Shown in pieces: positions 7,675 to 15,637 of a DNA stretch of 64,000 bases (positions are counted from its first letter, which is position 1; the number at the start of each line of letters is the position of its first letter). Both the position numbers and the translations under genes were made by a program. Below the pieces are notes generated by a model. It saw only the letters and a program-made list of their open reading frames with translations, did no database searches and was not told the DNA's origin. The stretch comes from Acetothermia bacterium 64_32. Lineage in GTDB: Bacteria; Bipolaricaulota; Bipolaricaulia; Bipolaricaulales; Bipolaricaulaceae. The DNA lies in contig LGFI01000001.1 of NCBI GenBank assembly GCA_001508155.1, positions 124,001-188,000 of the forward strand, read 5' to 3'.

Positions 7675-9489
7675 TCAGCCCATCCTTTCAGCTGCAAAAG
7701 ACATCGCTTCCACAAACTTTGAAGAAAAGAGCCTTTCGGCTGAAAGTTCTATGTATGTGATCCGGTTGGCTATCCCCTCTGCCTCGGAGAGGGCGAGGTG
7801 GTCGAGCAGGGCGAGCTTTGCCCCTGTCCCGGCGGCGTTCCCCACCGGGACGATGCGGGGAAGAAGCTCCCTTGGCAGAAGGCCTAGCTTCACGATGGAC
7901 TTGGGCCGCATCTGGGACCCAAACGCCCCCGCAAGGAATACCCGATCGACCTCCACGGGGGAGACCTTCATCCTGGAGAGCAGCACCTCCACCCCGGCCC
8001 GGATGGCCGCCTTGGCGAGCTGCAGCTCCCTTATGTCCCGCTGGGTGAGCTCAATGCCCCCTGTGAGGAGAAACCCCCTTTGGTTTCCGTCCCCCCTTAT
8101 CCGAGAGGAGAGGGGGTTTTCTTCCTTGGGGGAAAGGCGCCCGCTTGGGTCGATCAGCCCGGCCCCAAGGAGCCCGGCAACCAGGTCCACGAGCGCGGTC
8201 CCGCACAATCCTTTTGGTCTGCTGCCGCCGATCACCCGAAAGCTCACTTCTCCATCGACATCGACATGGGAGATGGCCCCTTCCACGGCCGGCATCCCAG
8301 AGGAGATCCTCCCCCCCTCGAAGGCCGGCCCGGCCGCCGCTGAACAGGCGAGCATCCTTTCCTCGTTCCCCAACACGATCTCCCCGTTCGTCCCCAGGTC
8401 CAAAAGGAGCGCGAGCTCCCCGGAACGGTGCAGCCCGCAGGCCAGCACCGCCCCCACGGTATCGGCCCCCACATACCCGGACACCATGGGCAACGTGTGT
8501 ACGAGTGCCTCCGGGTTTATCTTAATTCCTACCTCATGGGCCTTGAGGGAAAGGGACTCCCTCCAGACCGGGATAAACGGGGCTTGGCCGATGGGGGTAG
8601 GGTCAACCCCGAGAAAAAGATGCAGCATGGTGGGGTTTCCCACCACCACCGCTTGAACTATATCCTCGGGATCGATGCGTGCTTCGCTGACAAGGTCTTT
8701 TACCAGCTCGTTCACACCTTCAAGAACCCTCTCCCTCAGCTTTTTTATCCCCTCCTCACCATACTTTTGTACGTAGGCGATGCGGGAGAGGACGTCGGCC
8801 CCGAAGGAACGCTGGGGATTTACAAGGGCCTTCGCCCCGAGCTCCTTTCCCCCTTCAAGGTCGAGGAGATAGGCTGCCAGGGTGCTCGTCCCCAGGTCCA
8901 GGGCAAGGCCACAGACGGGCTCCCTCCGTACCCCAGGCTTTACCGAGACCACCTTCCCCCCCACCCGGACCACGCTGACCCGGAAGCCCTGGGAACGCAT
9001 GGCCTCTGGAATTTCCTTTAAAATGGAGAGAGGCACTTCTACTTCCTCTCCTAAAGCCGTGCGGAACCTCTCGAGAAAGGCCCTCCTTTCCTCGCGGCTT
9101 GGAGGGGGGAGTTCAACGATCTGCCTCAGGGCGGCGGGCCGCAGCGGTCCGGTGTAGCTGCCGACCTTGGCCTTTTCCTGGGATATTCCCCCAAAAGCGG
9201 GTAGAAAAAGCTCTAGATCACAATCTACGCGATGTTGGCAAGCAAGGCGCCATCCCGCCTTAAGTTCTTCCTGGGGGAAGGCGCGTACCTCGGCCGGGGT
9301 GGGGGGAGGGGGTTCTTTCAAGAACCGCACCCGACAGCGGCCGCAGATCCCCTGTCCTCCACAATCGCTGGGGATATGGACGCCAGCAGAGACAAGGAAG
9401 AAGAGGAGGTTCTCCCCTTCTTTGGCCTTGAGGAGCCTCCGCCCCGGAAGGAGGAGGACGGAGAAGGTGGGCCGGTCCGGGCGGGCCAC
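7675..9489 (-). CDS. Reductive activator of corrinoid proteins (2Fe-2S, DUF4445/ASKHA)
   Basis: A 604-residue protein. The N terminus is a plant-type [2Fe-2S] domain with Cys43, Cys49, Cys52 and Cys84. After a linker comes an ASKHA ATPase module with CGLALDLGTSTLAAYLLDL near residue 190 and LLLDLGTNGEIVLG further on. This is the RACo/AcsV architecture, which uses ATP to reduce Co(II) back to Co(I) in corrinoid proteins. It starts at GTG one nt after the corrinoid-protein stop codon, so its likely client is that protein. Another possible role is activation of a CoFeSP encoded elsewhere. Confidence 0.9.
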   Translation of the reverse strand: MARPDRPTFSVLLLPGRRLLKAKEGENLLFFLVSAGVHIPSDCGGQGICGRCRVRFLKEPPPPTPAEVRAFPQEELKAGWRLACQHRVDCDLELFLPAFGGISQEKAKVGSYTGPLRPAALRQIVELPPPSREERRAFLERFRTALGEEVEVPLSILKEIPEAMRSQGFRVSVVRVGGKVVSVKPGVRREPVCGLALDLGTSTLAAYLLDLEGGKELGAKALVNPQRSFGADVLSRIAYVQKYGEEGIKKLRERVLEGVNELVKDLVSEARIDPEDIVQAVVVGNPTMLHLFLGVDPTPIGQAPFIPVWRESLSLKAHEVGIKINPEALVHTLPMVSGYVGADTVGAVLACGLHRSGELALLLDLGTNGEIVLGNEERMLACSAAAGPAFEGGRISSGMPAVEGAISHVDVDGEVSFRVIGGSRPKGLCGTALVDLVAGLLGAGLIDPSGRLSPKEENPLSSRIRGDGNQRGFLLTGGIELTQRDIRELQLAKAAIRAGVEVLLSRMKVSPVEVDRVFLAGAFGSQMRPKSIVKLGLLPRELLPRIVPVGNAAGTGAKLALLDHLALSEAEGIANRITYIELSAERLFSSKFVEAMSFAAERMG

Positions 9490-9490
9490 C

Positions 9491-10123
9491 CTAGCTTTCC
9501 CCCAAGAGGCGTTTGGCGAGCTCCACGGCGCTGGCGGCGTCGGGGGCGTAGCCGTCGGCCCCGATCCTTTCGGCGTACTCCTGGGTTACGGGGGCGCCCC
9601 CCACCATCACCTTGATCCCATCCCGGAGCCCTTCCCTCTTTAAGGCCTCGATCACCTCGGGCATGTGGGTCATGGTGGTGGTAAGCAGGGCCGACATCCC
9701 CACGATATCGGCCCGGTGTTCACGAGCCGCTTGGACGAACCTCTCGGCGGTGACCTCCGTCCCCAGGTCCACCACCTCGAAGCCCGCCCCCTCGAGCATC
9801 ATGGCCACCAGGTTCTTGCCGATGTCGTGGAGGTCCCCCTCCACCGTCCCGATGACCACCTTTCCCCGCGGCTTCACCCCGGCCGCCACAAGCTCAGGCC
9901 GCAGCACCTCCATGGCCGCCTTCATCGCCTCGGCCGAGATGAGCATCTCGGGGACATAACGGTCCCCCCGCTCGTACTCCTCCCCTACGACCTCCATGGC
10001 CGCAACCAGGGCATCGTTCAGGATCCTTTCCGGCTCCAGCCCCTTTTCGAGCGCCTCTTTGGTGAGCTGGGCCGCCCTCTCGGAGTCCCCCTCCAGCACC
10101 GCTTGCTTGAGCTTCTCCAGCAT
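9491..10123 (-). CDS. Corrinoid protein (MtgC/MtbC/MtmC type)
   Basis: A 210-residue methyl carrier. Residues 1-85 form the helical cap domain and the rest a B12-binding Rossmann-like domain with the DxHDIGK motif (Asp97-Lys103), where His99 is the expected lower cobalt ligand, plus MSALLTTTM and GGAPV. In the family it shuttles a methyl group between a substrate-specific methyltransferase and a second methyltransferase. Here it lies between a methyl-THF:corrinoid methyltransferase and a corrinoid activase, with an MttB-family gene at the operon start. Confidence 0.93.
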   Translation of the reverse strand: MLEKLKQAVLEGDSERAAQLTKEALEKGLEPERILNDALVAAMEVVGEEYERGDRYVPEMLISAEAMKAAMEVLRPELVAAGVKPRGKVVIGTVEGDLHDIGKNLVAMMLEGAGFEVVDLGTEVTAERFVQAAREHRADIVGMSALLTTTMTHMPEVIEALKREGLRDGIKVMVGGAPVTQEYAERIGADGYAPDAASAVELAKRLLGES

Positions 10124-10132
10124 CCCCCCTCC

Positions 10133-10921
10133 TTATCCCTTCCGGTGATACCGGAGGTATCCCATGCAGTACCTGTCCTTGCCGGTGAGGGCTTCGGCGG
10201 AAAGGAGGGTCTCCCGCATCCCCGGGTCGGTGGGGTCCAGGATCACCGCATCCACCCCCGCCGCCACTAGCATCGCCAGGTAAGTCCGGTTGAGGAGCTT
10301 TCGGTTAGGCAGGCCGAAGGAGACGTTGCTCACCGCCCCGCAGGTGCGTACCCCGAGCTCCTCCCGGATCAGGCGGGCGGCGCTCAGGGCGGCCGGGCCC
10401 TGCTCGGGGTTGCTGCCCACCGACATGCACAGGACGTCGATCAGGAGGCTCTCTTTTGGGATCCCGGCCTTTTGGCAGGCCTCCACCAGGGCCCGGGCTT
10501 CCGCGAGCCTATCCTCCGCCGTCTTCGGCATCCCGGCCCGGCCCATGGGGAGCCCGATCACCTCGGCCTCGGCGCGGGCGGCAAGCTCGACGATGGGCAT
10601 TCGCGACCTTTCGTTGGAGACGGAGTTCACGATGGGCCGGGCCCGGCAGGCCGAAAGCCCTGCCTCCATGGCCTGGGGATTGGCGGTGTCCAGCGAAAGC
10701 CTCACCTCCCCCAGCCCGTCCTGGACCACCTCCACCAACCAGCGGAGGGCATCCGGCTCCCGTTCCATGGCCGCGGCGGCGTTCAGGTCCAGGGCATCAG
10801 CCCCGGCCTCAAGCTGCCTTCGGGCCAACTCCCTTATGACCTCTTCATCCTGCCTTTCGATGGCCTCCCTGACCTCGGCCCGGGAGGAGTTGATGAGCTC
10901 GCCGATGATGAACGTCCTCAC
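10133..10921 (-). CDS. Methyltetrahydrofolate:corrinoid methyltransferase (pterin-binding domain)
   Basis: About 262 residues with the pterin-binding TIM-barrel pattern: GADALDLNAAAA, LSLDTANPQAMEAGL, RPIVNSVSNE, CGAVSNVSFGLPNR. This matches the AcsE/MtgA/MtrH-like group that moves methyl groups between a corrinoid protein and tetrahydrofolate. The GTG at 10921 sits one nt after the upstream stop, with GGGGG seven nt before it. With the MttB-family protein upstream and the corrinoid protein downstream it completes a three-component methyltransfer system feeding MetF/MetV. Confidence 0.9.
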   Translation of the reverse strand: MRTFIIGELINSSRAEVREAIERQDEEVIRELARRQLEAGADALDLNAAAAMEREPDALRWLVEVVQDGLGEVRLSLDTANPQAMEAGLSACRARPIVNSVSNERSRMPIVELAARAEAEVIGLPMGRAGMPKTAEDRLAEARALVEACQKAGIPKESLLIDVLCMSVGSNPEQGPAALSAARLIREELGVRTCGAVSNVSFGLPNRKLLNRTYLAMLVAAGVDAVILDPTDPGMRETLLSAEALTGKDRYCMGYLRYHRKG

Positions 10922-10922
10922 C

Positions 10923-12371
10923 TCATACCCCCTTTGGGAGGGCGATCTTGGGGAAGCGCCTGCGGATCTCCTCGTCCACCTCAAGGGGAAGCCCCCGGGG
11001 CCTATGCTCCTTGAGCAGGCGCCTTGCGATCCCCTTCGCCCGCTCCCGGGCGTCCAGGCCCCCTTGGGCCTCCCACCTTTCGCGCAATTCCCGATCGCTC
11101 ACCTTGGGCGAGAATAGTTCGGTGCGCATATATTTCAAGGTGTGGGGATGGGTGAGGAAGTGGCCGCCCGGGCCCACCTGAGCGATTACCGCGAGGGCCA
11201 GGGTGTCGTCGGTGACCTCCACCCCCCGGATGGCCCGCAGCACCATCCCCAGGATCTCGTCGTCGATCACGTACTGTTCGTAGGCCACGGTGGTGCAGAA
11301 CTCCAAGGGGCCAGCGGCGTCGTGGATGAAGTTGGCCCCAGCCATCCCCACAAGGAGCGCCGTGAGGGCCTTTTCGTAGCCGGCCTGGGCGTCGGGGAGC
11401 TTGGAATCGGACATCCCAGCGGTGGCGTATAAAGGAAGCCGGTAGTATTGGGCCATCTGGGCCACCCCGGCCTGCATAAGCCCCATCTCGATGGCCCCGG
11501 AGAGGTACCCCGCTCGACGTGGATCCATCACCGTGGACACCGTTCCCAGGATCACAGGGGTACCGGGGTTTACAAGCTGGGCCACCACCAGCCCGGCCAG
11601 GGTCTCCGCCAGCTGCACCACCGTGGACCCGGCGATGGTCATGGGGCCGGTGGCACCGGCCAACACCTCCGAGGGGATGGCCACCGGGAGCCCCCTCTTT
11701 GCGATCTCGATCAGGAAATCCGTATACAGAGCATCCAGCCTGAGCGGGGCCACAGTACAGGTGATGAAGGAAACGATGGGCCGCTCGCGCAGGGCCTCCG
11801 CCCCCCCGGCCACCAGCTCCGCCAGCTCAATCACCTCCCTAAGCCCCTCCATGGTGTAGATCCCGCCCATGATGTGCTTCGTCGTGCTTGTGAGGCCGGC
11901 ATAAAAGCGGTTCACGTCCACCTGTTCTTTGGGCAGTTCATTAGGGTAGAGGGGCAAAAGGTAAAAGTGCACGTTTTCCAGCGCATCGACCAGCCGGCCA
12001 ACTTGAGCGATGTCCACGAGGGTGGTCGGCCGGCGCTCGCCGGTCTCAAGGTCGAGGGCGTACAAGACCGTGCCCCCCGTGCCGAAGTAGACCCTGGCGT
12101 CTTCCAAGGTGAGGTTATGTCGGTCTTCTCTGCCGTAGAGAACCACTTTGGAAGGGGCCTTGTGGATCGCCCAGCGTACAAGCTTTTCTGGAAAGAGAAT
12201 CACGTTGTTGCCCTTTTCTTTTGCTCCTGCCGCAAGGAGGAGCTCCCGGGCCTGCTCGGAATTGACCTGGACCCCCACGTTCCCGAGAACCCACATCACC
12301 CCCTCGTCGATCCTCCTGACCTCCTCCTCCCGCAACGGCCGGTAAATCCCACCCCTCAACCCAACCCCCAT
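10923..12371 (-). CDS. MttB-superfamily methyltransferase, non-pyrrolysine (betaine-type candidate)
   Basis: A 482-residue protein of the trimethylamine methyltransferase family, recognisable from VYFGTGGTVLYALDLETG, ANFIHDAAGPLEF and GPGGHFLTHPHTLKYMR. The frame contains no amber codon, so it lacks the pyrrolysine of true MttB and belongs with the MtgB-like group that demethylates quaternary amines such as glycine betaine. It is the first gene of the operon that continues with the methyl-THF methyltransferase and corrinoid protein. The actual substrate is inferred, not shown. GGGAGGGGGAG precedes the ATG. Confidence 0.9.
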   Translation of the reverse strand: MGVGLRGGIYRPLREEEVRRIDEGVMWVLGNVGVQVNSEQARELLLAAGAKEKGNNVILFPEKLVRWAIHKAPSKVVLYGREDRHNLTLEDARVYFGTGGTVLYALDLETGERRPTTLVDIAQVGRLVDALENVHFYLLPLYPNELPKEQVDVNRFYAGLTSTTKHIMGGIYTMEGLREVIELAELVAGGAEALRERPIVSFITCTVAPLRLDALYTDFLIEIAKRGLPVAIPSEVLAGATGPMTIAGSTVVQLAETLAGLVVAQLVNPGTPVILGTVSTVMDPRRAGYLSGAIEMGLMQAGVAQMAQYYRLPLYATAGMSDSKLPDAQAGYEKALTALLVGMAGANFIHDAAGPLEFCTTVAYEQYVIDDEILGMVLRAIRGVEVTDDTLALAVIAQVGPGGHFLTHPHTLKYMRTELFSPKVSDRELRERWEAQGGLDARERAKGIARRLLKEHRPRGLPLEVDEEIRRRFPKIALPKGV

Positions 12372-12400
12372 CTCCCCCTCCCTTCTGAAGGCTTTGTTTC

Positions 12401-12457
12401 AAATGGACATTTCCGTATTTAACTATTCATTATAGGCGGGTGGGGGAGGGGGGTCAA
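12401..12457 (-). promoter_or_regulatory. Promoter of the corrinoid/one-carbon operon with a small palindrome
   Basis: On the minus strand TTGACC (12452-12457) and TATAAT (12429-12434) are 17 bp apart, close to the sigma-70 consensus. A short inverted repeat AAATG-TC-CATTT lies at 12401-12412, downstream of the start site. It is a possible binding site for the divergently encoded RpiR protein, but its 5 bp arms are weak evidence. Confidence 0.7.
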
Positions 12458-12488
12458 ATGCGGGTGGGCTCAAGAGGGGGTATCATAG

Positions 12489-13337
12489 GTGGGGATGGAG
12501 GAGAAGGGGCAGGTGCTTGACAGGATCCGCAGTGCCACCTTCCCGGGGAAACGCAGCCGGGTGGCCAAGTACATCCTGGATCATCACATCGAGGCCGCCT
12601 TCCTCACCGCGGCGGAGCTCGCCCGGCGGGCCGGGGTCTCCGAACCAACGGTGATCCGGTTTGCCACCGATCTCGGCTTCCCCGGGTACCCGGCCCTGCA
12701 GCGGGCCCTGCAGGACCTGGTCCAGCAGGAGCTCACCACCGTGGACCGGATCAGGATCCAGGCCCTACGTCGCCAGAACAAGGACCCGGCCGTCCAATCC
12801 CTGTGGCAGGATTTGCGAAACCTGGAGGAGACCATCAAGCTGGCTGACCCCAAGGCGATCGGGCAGGTGGTGGAGAGGTTGGCCGCGGCGGATCGGGTGA
12901 TCGTGGTAGGGCTAAGGATGTCGGCCGCGTTGGCCTCCTACATGCGCTTGTCCCTAAAAAAGAGCATCCCCACGGTGGTGGCGGTGACCAAGGGGGATGG
13001 GAGCTTCTTCGATGAGCTCGTGTGGGCCACCCGAAGTTCGGTGGTGGTGGGGATCAGCTTCCCCCGGTACTCGCGGGCCACCCCAGGGTATCTTGCGGCG
13101 GCCCGGGCCAAGGGGGTAACCACGGTGGCCATCACCGACTCGGAGCTCTCCCCATTGGTCTCGCATGCGGACCATGTGCTTTTGGCCCGTTGCCGGGCCC
13201 TGTCCTATGTGGACTCCTTCGCCGCTCCGATCGCCCTGATCGGGGCCGTGGCCACCGCCTTGAGCCTGCGGGCCGAGCACACTCAAAGGCTGGAGGAACT
13301 GGAGGCCCTGTGGAAGAGACACCAGGTCTTTCACTGA
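12489..13337 (+). CDS. RpiR/MurR-family transcriptional regulator
   Basis: A 282-residue protein: an N-terminal HTH_6 domain (residues about 1-77, LTAAELARRAGVSEPTVIRFATDLGFPGY) and a SIS sugar-phosphate-isomerase-like domain (about 125-260, VIVVGLRMSAALASYMRLSL). The GTG at 12489 is nine nt after AGGGGG; an ATG at 12495 is the alternative. It diverges from the MttB-operon promoter and is the obvious candidate regulator of that operon. RpiR proteins normally sense phosphosugars, so control of a methyltransferase operon would be unusual. Confidence 0.88.
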   Translation: MGMEEKGQVLDRIRSATFPGKRSRVAKYILDHHIEAAFLTAAELARRAGVSEPTVIRFATDLGFPGYPALQRALQDLVQQELTTVDRIRIQALRRQNKDPAVQSLWQDLRNLEETIKLADPKAIGQVVERLAAADRVIVVGLRMSAALASYMRLSLKKSIPTVVAVTKGDGSFFDELVWATRSSVVVGISFPRYSRATPGYLAAARAKGVTTVAITDSELSPLVSHADHVLLARCRALSYVDSFAAPIALIGAVATALSLRAEHTQRLEELEALWKRHQVFH

Positions 13338-13360
13338 GGAGCGTGGCTCGGACAGAAGCC

Positions 13361-14338
13361 TTATAGAAGCCGATTTAGAAGATCCTCCAACCTCGTCCAT
13401 GCTGCACAACAGAACTTGTCGGCGGCGCCGTAGAGGATGATAACCTTGTTCCCTACGAGTGCTGCTCCCTCCGGAAAGACCACGTTGGGAACATCGCCCT
13501 CCACCTCGTAAGGTTCCTCCGGTTCCAGGATGGGTTCCAGCGTGCGGGCGATGACCCGCCAGGGCTCCTCAAGATCCAAAAGCGCCGCCCCGGCCCGGTA
13601 TACGTGGCCCCGGTCCACCCCGTGGTAGATGAGGAGCCAGCCGGCCTCGGTCTCGATGGGTGGCGGGCCGGCCCCGATCTTTTTAGTCTCCCACCCCTCC
13701 TTGGGCTCCATCACCACCCGGTGGCCGTACATCCTCCCGGGGAGCCCATCGAGGAAAGCGAACCAGATGCTCGGCCGCTCCACCGGATACCGGGGCCCCA
13801 CCCAGTTGGCTGGCCGATGGATGACGGCATACCTTCCCTGAATCCTCTTCGGGAAAAGCACCACATCCCGCTCGGCGGCATCATAGGGGGTGACGATGCC
13901 CAGCCTCTGGAAGCACGGGCCGCCGGGCCCGCCCAGGTCCGTTACCCTGGCCAAGGCCGTGCGGGGAGCGGCCGTTTGGGGCTTGGGGATCCCCAGCCTC
14001 CGCCTTACGGCGCCGGGAGGTGAGGGGGTGGGGGTGACGACGTACGTCATGTAAATTTCGCCTTCGATCTCCGTGAGCCTCGGGTCCTCGATGGACATCT
14101 CCCACAGCCTGATGTCGGGACCGAACACGGGCTCTTCGGGCCTCTCCAAAAGCCTCAGGTCCTCCTCGAACACGGCGTAGCCCAAGGAAGAGGAGTAGCG
14201 GACGTAGTCACCCACGGCCCGGTAAAGGACGTGGATTTTTCCGTCCACGTGAAGGGCGGCGGGGTTAAAGGTCGCCACCGCCTCCCAGTCCTCTCCCCTG
14301 GGCTCGATGACGGGATTTCCCTTGTAACGCACAAGCAC
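13361..14338 (-). CDS. Glycoside hydrolase family 130 protein (beta-mannoside phosphorylase-like)
   Basis: About 325 residues forming a five-bladed beta-propeller. FNPAALHVDGKIHVLYRAVGD, YSSSLGYAVFEEDL and MSIEDPRLTEIEGEIYMTYV are typical GH130 blocks, a family that phosphorolyses beta-mannosidic bonds. The GTG at 14338 follows AAAGGAGGGGG; the upstream GTG at 14356 lies before that site. The gene is separated from the rest of the carbohydrate locus by about 400 nt of non-coding DNA but has the same orientation. The exact linkage cleaved cannot be read from sequence. Confidence 0.87.
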   Translation of the reverse strand: MLVRYKGNPVIEPRGEDWEAVATFNPAALHVDGKIHVLYRAVGDYVRYSSSLGYAVFEEDLRLLERPEEPVFGPDIRLWEMSIEDPRLTEIEGEIYMTYVVTPTPSPPGAVRRRLGIPKPQTAAPRTALARVTDLGGPGGPCFQRLGIVTPYDAAERDVVLFPKRIQGRYAVIHRPANWVGPRYPVERPSIWFAFLDGLPGRMYGHRVVMEPKEGWETKKIGAGPPPIETEAGWLLIYHGVDRGHVYRAGAALLDLEEPWRVIARTLEPILEPEEPYEVEGDVPNVVFPEGAALVGNKVIILYGAADKFCCAAWTRLEDLLNRLL

Positions 14339-14356
14339 CGCTCCCCCTCCTTTCAC

Positions 14357-14755
14357 GGTTCGCAGGTTGCATAAACCTCGACCGGGGCCTTGGAACCCTT
14401 ACCTTACGCGTTCCTTTGAACCTTTCCACCTCATCCCAGGCCGAATCCGGCCTTGATGTGCTTGGCCAATGGGAGTTTGAAGGAGGTCGGTATGGACGGG
14501 CTGCCGACCGCTTCCAAGTTGCGTTCCCGAACAGGATTCCGGGCCCTCCGGCTGTGACGCAAAGAGTGTTTCGGGCTGGTCTTACGCAGGTTGTATCCAA
14601 CCATCGGAGGAGAGGAGAGGGATTGCCGGATGCAATTGCCCAAGATGGGACGTACTTTTCGCTTTCGCCGGTGCGAACACAGCCGGGGTGAAAAAGTTCC
14701 AGACGACGCTGAACTTTGAATCCTGGTCTTTCCGCGCAAGCTTTTGCGGTGATTT
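14357..14755 (-). other. Gene-free stretch inside the carbohydrate locus
   Basis: About 400 nt without a recognisable gene on either strand. The short open frames here show no family motif. One small hairpin, AGGCCG-AATC-CGGCCT, lies near 14440-14455 but has no T-run. It might hold the promoter or untranslated leader of the GH130 gene, or a decayed gene. I see nothing decisive. Confidence 0.4.
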
Positions 14756-15637
14756 TCAAACACTGTGCCGCCGCACATAGTCTTTTGCTCTCTCCAGGAT
14801 CTCCCGATTGTGCGGTTCATAACGGAAGAAGTGATACTCCAGCATAAACACTCCCTCATAGTCCTCCAGGAGGTCGAGGGCCTCGTCCAGGGGCACCTCC
14901 CCCCACCCCGGCGGGAGGTGCAGATCCCCCAGGCCCAAAAGGAGCCTGTTGGGGTAGGGGGTGAGCCTGTAACGCTCGTAATCTAAAAGGCGCGTCTCAT
15001 CGTAGCGCCCGAAGTTATCGCTCACGTGTATGTGCCTTACGAAGGGCCGGGCCAACCGCACCGATTCAAGAAAGTCGAAACCGAAGCGCCTGGAAGCGAG
15101 GTAAGCATGGCCCAGGTCAAGGGTCATCCCCACGTTTTCCCTCCCCACCCGCTCCAGGAACTCCACCACGTGGGCCATGGTGTCGATCTCGATGTTCTCC
15201 ACGCAAATCTGGACCCCGTGATCGGCGGCGAAGTCGGCCATCTCCAGCATAGATCGGTAGAGCGTTTCTTCCACTTCTTCGTTATCGGTCCTGCGCCCGT
15301 AGTGATAAACGAAGACATCGGACCCCATCTCGGAGGCGAAAAGGACAGAGGCTCGGAAAAGCTCCTTTTGGACCCCTTTCACCCGTACATCCCGCAAATC
15401 GAGGACCCTGGGGGCGTGAACGGTGTATTTAAGGGCGAACCCCTTCAGGAGGCCCTTGAGGGCCTCCATCCTGGCTGGGTTCAACCTGCCTCCGTACACC
15501 ACGTCCACGGCATCTACCGGTATTTCCACATAGCCGTAGCCCACTTCTTGGAAACGCTGCAATGATTCCTTAAGTTTCCGGAGATCTCCGTTTATATGAT
15601 CTGGGTGGGCATTTATGCCGATCCCCTTCACCCTCAT
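14756..15637 (-). CDS. Sugar phosphate isomerase/epimerase-like TIM barrel (AP endonuclease 2 family)
   Basis: A 293-residue xylose-isomerase-like barrel. Likely metal ligands are the Glu in CVENIEIDT, the Asp/His in MTLDLGHAY, the His pair in RHIHVSDN and the Glu in MLEYHFF. Such proteins isomerise or epimerise sugars or sugar-derived acids; some act in other pathways, so the substrate is open. Its ATG overlaps the stop of the GH5-like gene (ATGA), placing it in the same operon. Its neighbours suggest a step in breakdown of the imported oligosaccharide. Confidence 0.8.
   Translation of the reverse strand: MRVKGIGINAHPDHINGDLRKLKESLQRFQEVGYGYVEIPVDAVDVVYGGRLNPARMEALKGLLKGFALKYTVHAPRVLDLRDVRVKGVQKELFRASVLFASEMGSDVFVYHYGRRTDNEEVEETLYRSMLEMADFAADHGVQICVENIEIDTMAHVVEFLERVGRENVGMTLDLGHAYLASRRFGFDFLESVRLARPFVRHIHVSDNFGRYDETRLLDYERYRLTPYPNRLLLGLGDLHLPPGWGEVPLDEALDLLEDYEGVFMLEYHFFRYEPHNREILERAKDYVRRHSV

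Noticed and set aside
7424-8656. A 410-codon open frame on the plus strand
   Set aside because: It lies antisense to metV and the corrinoid activase, has low-complexity Pro/Arg/Ser composition and no domain. It is a by-product of high GC content.
10923-12371. Pyrrolysine-containing trimethylamine methyltransferase
   Set aside because: There is no in-frame TAG in this gene or its paralogue, and no pyl genes are present in the window.
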